Source of the DNA: Candidatus Thorarchaeota archaeon
Lineage (GTDB): Archaea; Asgardarchaeota; Thorarchaeia; Thorarchaeales; Thorarchaeaceae
Reading direction: 5' to 3'
Assembly: GCA_030642465.1 (NCBI GenBank)
Contig: DAOWNS010000099.1
Span: 1-6,878 of the forward strand
Length of the DNA: 6,878 bases
Within the stretch, counting starts at the first letter, position 1. Each line of letters starts with the position of its first letter. A program made the translations under genes and the position numbers. Below are positions 1 to 6,878 of this stretch, in pieces. The notes under the pieces were generated by a model. It was given only the letters and a program-made list of their open reading frames with translations, was not told the DNA's origin and searched no databases.

Positions 1-26
1 AAGGGGGTTTCCTTGTTGAAATTTTC

Positions 27-53
27 TTTACAATAGCCTGCACCTGTTATGAT
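27..53 (+). promoter_or_regulatory. Candidate extended -10 promoter for the defence operon
   Basis: An extended -10 element TGTTATGAT lies at 45-53: the TGn motif followed by TATGAT, one mismatch from TATAAT. A -35-like TTTACA, one mismatch from TTGACA, lies at 27-32. The 15-base spacer is short, but an extended -10 tolerates a poor -35. Transcription would start near base 60, leaving a leader of about 55 bases before the first gene. A second TATGAT copy lies at 68-73, exactly 20 bases downstream. It could be a second -10 or half of an operator, but no -35 fits it. This is a pattern call only; AT-rich sequence often gives such matches by chance. Confidence 0.4.
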
Positions 54-114
54 ATGAATTTGTAGAATATGATGTTGGGCCCTTGAAAGAGAGAAATGGG
101 CATGAAACATAGGG

Positions 115-963
115 ATGCGCGAAGGTCAGAGGTGCGAGACGTGCCCTCCACAGCGCCAAGCGACCTATTTAAGAGAAACCTATTTGAATAGCGTACGGCA
201 CATTCAGAACACAGATCAATGTCATCTAATAATCATTGATGACTTCAGTGATGACCTCAAGGGTGCTATCCGTTCTCGGCTGTGTGAAATCTGTTACGGA
301 TTGCAGACCCTGAGGACTGGCTCAATGTATGCCGACTATCAGCGGACGCTTGAGGATTTCTTGGACAGATATGATGCAAAGACTAGTCTACAGAAGAAAG
401 GCATTATCGGTGAACTCTTGACCCATATTCTGGTAAGATACTATCTAAGTGATTTAGAGCCGGCATCAATCCTGTTCAACAAGGAAGAACGCTCCATGCG
501 AAAGGGCTTTGACCTCATCTTCTTGGGGACCGAGTATGCCACAGTCTGGTACAGCGAGGTCAAGTCGGGCCAACCACCTGCAACAATCACACCCTCGAGC
601 AAGAGCTTGAGTCTCTTGAATACCGCACGAGCCGATTTAACGGAAAGGTTCACCAACGCCTCAAATTCGGCATGGTTTAGCGCTATCATCGACTCCAACT
701 TGACAGTATCCGATAACGTCCGTCCCATGCTGCAGCAATTGCTCGAAGCAGATGCGCCTGCAAGACGCCTCGGTGACTTCTCGGCAGCAGCAATCCTTGT
801 GTCAGTCGTATATGCGTCTCCTGCTGATGAGATCGACTATGAGGTCCTCTCGAGCTATTTTGCCACTGCATACGATGACGAGCACTTTTCAGACCTTATA
901 GTTGTCTCCATACAGAAGGAGACTATGCGGAGAGTAGTTGAATTTCTCAGGAGCGAGACATAA
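115..963 (+). CDS. hamA: HamA-like (DUF1837) PD-(D/E)XK nuclease, Hachiman effector
   Basis: This 282-residue protein matches the pattern of HamA, the nuclease subunit of the Hachiman anti-phage system. The visible active-site core is KKGIIGELL with Glu100, then KGFDLIF with Asp133, then a strand ending SEVKSG with Glu148 and Lys150. That is the Glu...Asp...Glu-X-Lys signature of PD-(D/E)XK nucleases, and all four residues are present, so it should be catalytically competent. In characterised Hachiman, HamA is held inactive by the HamB helicase and degrades DNA once released; that role is inferred here. The next gene starts on the last base of this stop codon and encodes a HamB-like helicase, which supports the call. 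No signal peptide or membrane segment is seen, so it should be cytoplasmic. The start is uncertain: ATG 115 has no well-placed Shine-Dalgarno, and TTG 184 (residue 24), just before the conserved-looking region, is an alternative. AbpA of AbpAB is a related possibility. Confidence 0.78.
   Translation: MREGQRCETCPPQRQATYLRETYLNSVRHIQNTDQCHLIIIDDFSDDLKGAIRSRLCEICYGLQTLRTGSMYADYQRTLEDFLDRYDAKTSLQKKGIIGELLTHILVRYYLSDLEPASILFNKEERSMRKGFDLIFLGTEYATVWYSEVKSGQPPATITPSSKSLSLLNTARADLTERFTNASNSAWFSAIIDSNLTVSDNVRPMLQQLLEADAPARRLGDFSAAAILVSVVYASPADEIDYEVLSSYFATAYDDEHFSDLIVVSIQKETMRRVVEFLRSET
949..953 (+). promoter_or_regulatory. Ribosome binding site of hamB, inside the end of hamA
   Basis: AGGAG lies 9 bases before ATG 963, within the last codons of hamA. 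It supports ATG 963 as the helicase start over the next in-frame ATG at 978. With the one-base TAATG overlap, it points to translational coupling of nuclease and helicase. Confidence 0.75.
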
Positions 964-3458
964 TGCCACAAGACGCAATGACAATTCGCAAATTCCTGAA
1001 CGACGTTGCCGAAACGGACTTTGAGAACACCTATCTCAACCTTTACAATCCTTACCTGCAAGACCCATTGAGCTATGAAAACACCTATAGGCTATTGCGA
1101 GTAGCACTCCTCCTTCTAAACAGCGATGACTCCCACTTGCAGGCTCTTGGTTACCGAATAGTACTCCGCTACAGCAACGCCACTCGCGACTACAAACCTC
1201 TGTACGATGTTGCACTAGCAAAGGACTTAATCCCCATAACGAAGTTCATCGAGAATCAAGACAATGGACTAGGTGCAACTGGAGACGACTTCTCATCTCT
1301 GCTGGCAAGTGCACACATGGAGAGTTTCAAGCAGGACCAGATGTATCTCACAAGTGGACAAAGACAGATGATGAATTTTCATTCAGAGAGAGATGATAAC
1401 CTTGCAGTCATTGCACCAACATCCTATGGTAAGTCACAAATGTTGATATCACGTCTCTCCGTGTCTGACTACGACAACGCATGCATTATTGTCCCAACCA
1501 AGGCTCTCCTCTCACAAACACTGAAGAGACTGATTGCTGCAGGTGTCCATGAGCTGGACTATCGACTTCTTTCCCATCCCGACATGTACACCGACGGGAT
1601 CGACAAAATGATTTGCGTATTCACACAGGAGCGATTGCTTCGATTACTCAAGAAGTGTGACGATATCAAATTCGATATCGTTATGGTGGACGAAGCACAC
1701 AACCTCTTCGAGAGTAGCGACAGGGCCATGCTGCTGGCATATGTGCTACTGATACTCAGAAAGCGCAATCCTGATGTCCGACTGAACTTCTATTCTCCTT
1801 TTATCGCAGATTCAAATAACCTTCGACTCAAGTACACGGAATACGATCTCGAATCACTTACGGTGACAGAGAGCATTAAGAGTGAAAAATTCTTCATTAT
1901 CGAAAATAAGACAGATAATGGAACCCTCCACTATTATGACCAGTTCCTCGATACTAGTCGCGAACTCAGTTCTTCTCCAGGCTTAAATGATGCCCAACTG
2001 ATCTTTCTACATCAGGGAAGAAAGAACATTGTCTACCTTAACAAGCCCAAGGATATTGAGGATATCGCCTTGAAGATGTCAGCATCTCGCCAGAATCAAC
2101 ATAGGGTGTCTGCTGAACTCCAGAAAATTGTGGCGGCAGTTTCCGACCTCTTTCACGAGGACTATAGCCTGCTTCAATGCATCCGTAAGGGGATTGTCTA
2201 TCATCATGGGGCGATGCCAGACCTAGTGAGACTCTACGTGGAGCACATATTCTCTAACTTTGATGATTTCCAGCACATCATTGCCACTTCAACACTTTTA
2301 GAGGGAGTTAACTTACCGGCAGATAAGATGTTCATCTTGAACAACATGAAGGGGCGAAGAAACCTCAGTCCGGCTCAGTTCCGGAATCTTGTCGGTAGAG
2401 TGTGTCGGTTTGGCGAGATTTTCAGCGAGAGATACGGAAGTATGAATCTGTTAGAACCTGAAATCTATTTACTGAACGGCGATTACACTCGATCAGGAGC
2501 AAATCTTAAAAAGTTCCTGCACAATAGTGCAAGAATCAACAAAACGATCAAGGACGACGTTGCTAATACGCTGATCAAGCCCGATGAGGAACTGTCCGAT
2601 GATGAACAGGCAGTCCTGCATGAGAAGCTAGAGTATTTGGAGAATATTGAACCCAACACAATCGTGGCAGAGAATGTGCGGTACGCTACCACATTGATCG
2701 GCAAGTACTGTTACCGTAACAGCATTATGGAGTTCGATATCTTCGACAATGAAGACGCTCTTTCTACAGAACTATCTTCATACGACGACAGAGGTCCCAT
2801 TGATAATGCTGAAGACCTTTTGACTGCCATTAATGATATCTTTCTGGACAGCGTAAGCTTCACAGACAAACAGCAACATGATTACCGAGCTTTCCTCAGG
2901 TTAACCGAGGAGGCCGCGCGCAGGTTCTATGCAATGTTTCTCGCATGGCGTCAGAGAGGAAGCTCTTACAAATCCATGATCCTGAGATTCCTCCGGTATT
3001 GGGAGAGCATTGAAGATCCTATCATCTACGTTGGGTCAAGATGGGGAGAAAGGAAGCGGACGGAAAGTGACTATTTGCCTGCCTACATTGACATCAGCGA
3101 GAAGACCACTGCCGAGAGGGTCAACATTGCCATCAAGAGGATCAAAGAGGAGCAAGACTTCGTTGACAACACGATCCTTAGATTTGTGGAAGTTCTCAGC
3201 GACCTAGAGCTTCTGGACCAAGGTTTTTATCAGCGAGTTAAATACGGCACTAATAACCCCGTTCTGATCTGCCTACTGAAGAACGGTTTCTCGATAAATC
3301 TCGCAAGAGTAATCACATCCAGCGAGTACGCAGAATACGTCCAAATAGACACGACATCAGATAAGGTGCTTGTGTCTTCAAGTATTGAGGCTGCCATGAT
3401 TGAGAATACTGAGAACGCGGTGCTGATATTTGAAATTCGGTTCCACATTAACGCTTGA
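963..3458 (+). CDS. hamB: HamB-like superfamily 2 DEAH helicase, Hachiman sensor
   Basis: This 831-residue protein is an SF2 helicase. Residues 1-125 are a helical N-terminal region. A Q-motif-like SGQRQ lies at 131-135. Walker A is APTSYGKS at 151-158 (Lys157). Motif Ia is VPTKALL. Walker B is DEAH at 243-246. Motif III is replaced by SPFI. The second RecA domain has VYHHGAMP at 412-419, motif V TSTLLEGVNLP at 442-452, and motif VI QFRNLVGRVCRFG at 472-484 with Arg479 and Arg482. Residues 500-831 carry no motif I recognise. ATP hydrolysis and DNA translocation are expected. In characterised Hachiman, HamB binds HamA and senses abnormal DNA; I infer the same here from the coupled HamA-like gene. 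Motif VI has Val-Cys where many relatives have Ala-Gly between the arginines. The reading frame is intact. An AbpB-like or other defence helicase is the main alternative. Confidence 0.8.
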   Translation: MPQDAMTIRKFLNDVAETDFENTYLNLYNPYLQDPLSYENTYRLLRVALLLLNSDDSHLQALGYRIVLRYSNATRDYKPLYDVALAKDLIPITKFIENQDNGLGATGDDFSSLLASAHMESFKQDQMYLTSGQRQMMNFHSERDDNLAVIAPTSYGKSQMLISRLSVSDYDNACIIVPTKALLSQTLKRLIAAGVHELDYRLLSHPDMYTDGIDKMICVFTQERLLRLLKKCDDIKFDIVMVDEAHNLFESSDRAMLLAYVLLILRKRNPDVRLNFYSPFIADSNNLRLKYTEYDLESLTVTESIKSEKFFIIENKTDNGTLHYYDQFLDTSRELSSSPGLNDAQLIFLHQGRKNIVYLNKPKDIEDIALKMSASRQNQHRVSAELQKIVAAVSDLFHEDYSLLQCIRKGIVYHHGAMPDLVRLYVEHIFSNFDDFQHIIATSTLLEGVNLPADKMFILNNMKGRRNLSPAQFRNLVGRVCRFGEIFSERYGSMNLLEPEIYLLNGDYTRSGANLKKFLHNSARINKTIKDDVANTLIKPDEELSDDEQAVLHEKLEYLENIEPNTIVAENVRYATTLIGKYCYRNSIMEFDIFDNEDALSTELSSYDDRGPIDNAEDLLTAINDIFLDSVSFTDKQQHDYRAFLRLTEEAARRFYAMFLAWRQRGSSYKSMILRFLRYWESIEDPIIYVGSRWGERKRTESDYLPAYIDISEKTTAERVNIAIKRIKEEQDFVDNTILRFVEVLSDLELLDQGFYQRVKYGTNNPVLICLLKNGFSINLARVITSSEYAEYVQIDTTSDKVLVSSSIEAAMIENTENAVLIFEIRFHINA

Positions 3459-3564
3459 TCAAGACAACGAAGAAGGCCCAACAATGGCATCAACCTGACA
3501 ATCCCTTTGTCACGGCCTTTGCGTGGCATGTTCTGAAGATAAATGAAAATGCAGAACTGGCAAA

Positions 3565-3597
3565 GCCCGCGCCAATTCCGGCAAGCCGGAACCGGGC
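3565..3597. repeat. Two-part hairpin in the gap before the third gene
   Basis: The inner stem is TTCCGGC (3576-3582) paired with GCCGGAA (3585-3591), with only AA between them; opening the last pair gives a six-pair stem with a CAAG loop. An outer stem GCCCG (3565-3569) pairs with CGGGC (3593-3597), with a 6-versus-1 base internal loop between. A competing stem GGCAT (3595-3599) with ATGCC (3607-3611) shares bases with the outer arm, so two alternative folds are possible. There is no T-run after it, so it is not a classical intrinsic terminator. It may modulate expression of the third gene relative to hamAB, or be a relic of a REP-like element. Confidence 0.6.
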
Positions 3598-3630
3598 ATG
3601 CAGGTTATGCCAGCCGTTGGGGCAACAGAG

Positions 3631-3635
3631 AGGAG
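3631..3635 (+). promoter_or_regulatory. Ribosome binding site that decides the start of the third gene
   Basis: AGGAG within a purine run GAGAGGAGAA lies 11 bases before ATG 3647, slightly long but good. The alternative start, TTG 3455, overlaps the hamB stop and has no Shine-Dalgarno upstream, so ATG 3647 is preferred. Confidence 0.6.
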
Positions 3636-3646
3636 AACACCCAAAC

Positions 3647-6600
3647 ATGCAACTCAAGACACAAGCTGAACTTGCAGCCAAGCAGGCGGAGGTCCTCCCA
3701 GCATTTAGCGGACTCAACCTCCTCCACATCAGACGCGAGCTGTCACACCTTTTGTCGCTTATCGGACGTGATGGCATCTTTGACGAGTATACCCGTCATG
3801 ATATCTCTCACATCGACAAGATGCTTTCGGGGTTGGAGTGGCTTATCCCCCAGTCAACTCGACAGCTAATGACTCCCACAGACTGGCTTCTCATTGTTCT
3901 TGCCATCTACTTCCACGACCTCGGCATGCTTGTCACGCGTAAGGAGTATGAGAACAGGAATGCTTCTGGCTTCAAGGCTTTCGTCGAGTCCACACTGTTT
4001 GCTGGGGACGCTGGGGCCGACTACCGAGAGATGGTCAGCAGCATGTCCAAGGAGAAGCGTGAACGCTATCTCTACCAGGAGTTTGTACGCCACAACCATG
4101 CGTTGCGCATACGCAACTGGATTAATGGTCAGGATCGAGAGGCGTTGGGAGTCACTGAGGAGATTGCGGCGGAAGTCAACGGGTTGCTCGCTCCCCTTGG
4201 GAGGCAGTTCGCGAGAGACCTATCCTTCGTCTGCGAGAGCCATCACCTAGACGACCTGGGAGACCTGCACAAATACCGTGTTGCTCAGCCCTATGGGAAC
4301 AGCAATGAGGAAACCGGAAACCTTCAATTCGCGGCCGTGGTGCTTCGCGCTGCTGACCTTCTTCATATCACGTCTGACCGCACACCGTCGGTTCTGTTTC
4401 GGACCATCAACCCGGCAAACCCAATCAGTCAGGAGGAGTGGTCTAAGCAGATGGCGGTCACGAGAATACGCCCTAAACTCGGCCTGAACGAAGATGGGGA
4501 GCCTGACCCAAGTGCCGCGAAGGACACGATTGAGGTGCATGCCTATTTTACGAAGGAAGATGGCTTCTTTGGCCTTACCGCCTATTTGGCATACGCGACT
4601 GAACAGTTGGCTCGATGCCACGACTGGGTGATGCAGACGAACCGGAAGAAGCTCGCGCCACATGCATTCCCATGGATGCGCATCGATGATTCGAATATCG
4701 AAACAGAGGGCTTCATCAGAGATGCGTTTCAGTTCACCATTGATCAGGCGAAGATCCTCGACCTTCTGACGGGCCACACGCTGTACAACGATTCGTCTGT
4801 TGTTCTGAGGGAGTTGGTACAAAACTCGCTTGACGCGATCAAGTTGCGTCTCTACGAAGAACCGCAGTCTGAATCTGGCCTCGTTGCCATATCTTGGGAC
4901 AGCGCTAACCGCATTCTATCCGTGCAAGACAATGGGACAGGTATGACTCAGGAAGTCATACGAAACCATCTCCTGAAGGTTGGCGCTTCTCTGTACCAAG
5001 ACGCCGACTTCAAGAAGAGGCATCCCGACTTCACAAGCATCAGCCGTTTTGGCATCGGCGTCTTGTCCACGTTCATGATTGCGGACTCAGTCGAAATCGT
5101 AACGAGTCATTCCACCGAAGAGCAGGCCAGGAGGCTATCTCTTCGTTCAGTGCATGGGAAATACCTCGTCAGCCTACTGGACAAAGAGACCAATCCTTTG
5201 GCGTCGTCACTGGCAAAGAGTGGCACCGTATTCCGGTTGCGAGTGCGGCACAGCGTCAAGATGCCCGACGTCGTACGCACAGCACGACAGTGGTTCGTAG
5301 TTCCCGGCTGTGCAGTCACTGTCAGCATCGATGGTGGCGATCCGATTCCCATAGGGTACGCTGACGTTAGGGGCGCACTTGTGGCATACCTTCAATCGAT
5401 TGGAAGGCGGGTCGTTGATGATGTTGCTGCAGCGCCTCAAGACGAGACCGGCGATCCGCCAACGGCCGTTGTACTTCATGAGTCCGACGGCAATGCACTT
5501 GCATGTGGACTTAAATGGTCACGCTACTTTCACGAATGGTCGTTCCTGCCTGTTCAGAGCACCACTGATCGGATTGACGCGGCATCTTCCCCAATCGGGA
5601 CATGCGTTGAGGGCATCCGAATCAACTCTGAGACGCCCGGCTTCTCAGGCAGGTCAATCGTCGCACTCTCGAATACGTCTGGTCCCCACGCCCCAAAGAC
5701 AAATGTTGCGCGTTCAGGGCTTGAGAAGACACCAGAGTTGGAAACAATGCTTGAGGGCATATACAGTGGGTACTGCACTCATGCCCGGCAGGAGCTAACA
5801 AACCTGTCCTCAATCCGTGGGCATTCGCTCACTTGGGCCATTCAGGAAGCGCAATTCTTGCTCGCGCCCCTATGGTATGGGGGGTCCAAAGACAGTGAGC
5901 CCCTCAATCGCGATATTCTAGCGAAGTGCCTTCAGGGCATCCCATTCCTGCTGATCGAGGACTCTGATGGCCGTCGGGCCGTTTCAGCCCAGTATGTCCA
6001 ATCCCAAGAGCGATTCTGGACGATTGAGTGCCCCCTCCTTCGCTCTGCGGAAAGGCTCATACGTGAGAGCGCGACCAATGCTTCCTTGCGCACCATCCTT
6101 AAGGCGTTGGATATCTCGCTGGGGCTCCCGACGGAGCCGCTTCTGTGCCTGTCGACCATTGAGTTTGAGTACACCGGCTGGTCGGAGGCATTCGCATTCA
6201 AGGAACGAGAAGTGTCAGAATTCAGGGTCACCGAGAGTGAGCGGAGGCTTGATGTTTCATGGTCTCGCGTGTCAGAACCGACACGCTGGCTTTCACTTCC
6301 TGATAAGTGGAAGTCTAGGTACTACACCACAGCACAATCCTTGAGATACCATGAACCATTTATGATAGTCCAATCGAACGACATGTGGCTATGTCGAGGC
6401 TCGGTGGAGATCAGTGGCTTGGGTGACCACACATCGATTCGATATCGCGATACAACATTCCTGCTCCCCGGCAGTCCATTACACTCGTTTCTTTTTCCCA
6501 TCCTCGACGAGGAACTCGCCCTTGGCCGCTATGATGAGCGTGTGCCAAGTATTGTGCTGTGCATGGGTTTCGTAGAGTATCTGCTTTCGCGACCAGAAGA

Positions 6601-6796
6601 GGTGCTTGATGTCGAGCAGGAGCTCCGACGGTTCATGGCCAAGGTGGAAGGCGGAGATCGTTACGACTCGGCGCCGCTCTCCGACGCAGACCGAGACCAG
6701 TTGAGCGATGCCGCCTTCCTGACTGCCATCGCCGACTCACATCTGAAAGTCTTTGATCCTAATGCTTGGGAACGAAGGCGAGGAGTGTGGTTCTAG
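3647..6796 (+). CDS. HD phosphohydrolase-Hsp90-like GHKL ATPase fusion
   Basis: This protein of about 1049 residues combines two catalytic modules. Residues 10-245 form an HD domain: His51 and His55 in RHDISHID, His90-Asp91 in YFHDLGM, His149 and His151 in RHNHA, His199-His200 in ESHH, and Asp237 in RAADLLH. The metal-ligand set looks complete. Residues 362-530 form an Hsp90-type GHKL ATPase: RELVQNSLDA (Glu389, Asn393), DNGTGM (428-433), FGIGVLSTF (468-476) and GTVF (526-529). The Glu needed for ATP hydrolysis and the Mg-binding Asn are present. SGPHAPKTNVARSGLE near 680-692 may be the Hsp90 middle-domain catalytic loop, with Arg689 as the phosphate contact. Residues 700-1049 are unassigned. 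No signal or membrane segment is seen. The HD substrate is unknown; nucleotides or phosphodiesters are typical. The gene lies in the same direction 188 bases after hamB. Frame 3455-3646 is also open, so a 64-residue N-terminal extension from TTG is possible but less likely. Confidence 0.8.
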   Translation: MQLKTQAELAAKQAEVLPAFSGLNLLHIRRELSHLLSLIGRDGIFDEYTRHDISHIDKMLSGLEWLIPQSTRQLMTPTDWLLIVLAIYFHDLGMLVTRKEYENRNASGFKAFVESTLFAGDAGADYREMVSSMSKEKRERYLYQEFVRHNHALRIRNWINGQDREALGVTEEIAAEVNGLLAPLGRQFARDLSFVCESHHLDDLGDLHKYRVAQPYGNSNEETGNLQFAAVVLRAADLLHITSDRTPSVLFRTINPANPISQEEWSKQMAVTRIRPKLGLNEDGEPDPSAAKDTIEVHAYFTKEDGFFGLTAYLAYATEQLARCHDWVMQTNRKKLAPHAFPWMRIDDSNIETEGFIRDAFQFTIDQAKILDLLTGHTLYNDSSVVLRELVQNSLDAIKLRLYEEPQSESGLVAISWDSANRILSVQDNGTGMTQEVIRNHLLKVGASLYQDADFKKRHPDFTSISRFGIGVLSTFMIADSVEIVTSHSTEEQARRLSLRSVHGKYLVSLLDKETNPLASSLAKSGTVFRLRVRHSVKMPDVVRTARQWFVVPGCAVTVSIDGGDPIPIGYADVRGALVAYLQSIGRRVVDDVAAAPQDETGDPPTAVVLHESDGNALACGLKWSRYFHEWSFLPVQSTTDRIDAASSPIGTCVEGIRINSETPGFSGRSIVALSNTSGPHAPKTNVARSGLEKTPELETMLEGIYSGYCTHARQELTNLSSIRGHSLTWAIQEAQFLLAPLWYGGSKDSEPLNRDILAKCLQGIPFLLIEDSDGRRAVSAQYVQSQERFWTIECPLLRSAERLIRESATNASLRTILKALDISLGLPTEPLLCLSTIEFEYTGWSEAFAFKEREVSEFRVTESERRLDVSWSRVSEPTRWLSLPDKWKSRYYTTAQSLRYHEPFMIVQSNDMWLCRGSVEISGLGDHTSIRYRDTTFLLPGSPLHSFLFPILDEELALGRYDERVPSIVLCMGFVEYLLSRPEEVLDVEQELRRFMAKVEGGDRYDSAPLSDADRDQLSDAAFLTAIADSHLKVFDPNAWERRRGVWF

Positions 6797-6842
6797 AGCT
6801 CCGTGACGCGCACTATGTCGAGCCCGGAGCCCCATCGGGATA

Positions 6843-6866
6843 GGGACGGTCATCGCTGACCGCCCC
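6843..6866 (+). terminator. Terminator-like hairpin after the third gene
   Basis: A stem of ten pairs with a single A-C mismatch joins GGGACGGTCA (6843-6852) to TGACCGCCCC (6857-6866) around the four-base loop TCGC. It begins 46 bases after the stop codon of the third gene and suits the end of the operon. No T-run follows within the window, so it may work as a GC-rich non-canonical terminator or only as a 3' stabilising stem. A smaller CCCG/CGGG pair (6823-6826 with 6836-6839) lies just before it. The rest of bases 6797-6878 shows no gene. Confidence 0.5.
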
Positions 6867-6878
6867 TCCCACACCACC

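Noticed and set aside
441..728. A 95-codon antisense open frame over hamA
   Set aside because: It is a shadow of the nuclease core, with no recognisable product.
3507..3543. An internal promoter in the gap: TTGTCA (3507-3512) with GATAAA (3538-3543)
   Set aside because: The spacing is 25 bases, too long for a sigma-70 type promoter, and no better -10 lies at 16-18 bases.
3455..3646. TTG 3455 as the start of the third gene, giving 1113 residues and a TTGA overlap with the hamB stop
   Set aside because: No Shine-Dalgarno precedes it, the 64 extra residues show no recognisable domain and span the hairpin, and ATG 3647 has AGGAG upstream. It is kept only as an alternative.
3543..3869. A 108-codon open frame starting in the gap and overlapping the third gene
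   Set aside because: It lies in another frame over the HD domain and its translation is rich in Ser, Arg and Thr with no motif, as expected for a shadow frame.
4247..4822. A 191-codon open frame on the - strand
   Set aside because: It is antisense to the HD and ATPase coding sequence, which has clear catalytic motifs, and its own translation has none.
5379..5798. A 139-codon + strand open frame inside the third gene
   Set aside because: It is out of frame with a well-supported gene and shows no domain or ribosome site.
1..6878. CRISPR array, tRNA, rRNA or insertion sequence
   Set aside because: No regularly spaced direct repeats, no cloverleaf-like segment and no transposase reading frame were seen; coding sequence fills almost the whole window.

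Overview
The window holds three large genes on the + strand that fill nearly all of it. They read as an anti-phage defence locus. The first two are a Hachiman-type pair. The first is a HamA-like (DUF1837 family) protein with a visible PD-(D/E)XK nuclease core. The second is a HamB-like superfamily 2 helicase with all the main helicase motifs. Their stop and start codons share one base (TAATG), so they are almost certainly translated together. The third gene, after a 188-base gap, encodes a protein of about 1049 residues that joins an N-terminal HD metal-dependent phosphohydrolase domain to an Hsp90-type GHKL ATPase. Characterised Hachiman, as I know it, has only HamA and HamB, so the HD-Hsp90-like gene beside it is the most interesting part of the window.

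Layout. Bases 1-114 are an AT-rich leader (about 39% GC by hand count) with an extended -10 promoter candidate. Bases 115-963 are hamA. Bases 963-3458 are hamB. Bases 3459-3646 are an intergenic gap with a strong two-part hairpin and a Shine-Dalgarno sequence. Bases 3647-6796 are the HD-Hsp90-like gene. Bases 6797-6878 are a GC-rich tail (about 68% GC by hand count) with a terminator-like hairpin.

How the genes may work together. In characterised Hachiman, the helicase-nuclease complex stays inactive until HamB engages damaged or phage-altered DNA, and HamA then degrades DNA non-specifically. Both active sites look intact here. The third protein could act as an ATP-driven regulator or chaperone of HamAB, as a second effector through its HD site, or as a separate defence gene that merely sits alongside. 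The sequence alone does not decide between these.

Organism. No taxonomic marker is present. The Shine-Dalgarno sites and compact operon show a bacterium. GC content rises from about 39% in the leader, to about 47% in sampled parts of hamB, to 52-58% in sampled parts of the third gene, to about 68% in the last 82 bases. This would fit a horizontally acquired defence cassette in a higher-GC chromosome, but the samples are small and a genus cannot be named.
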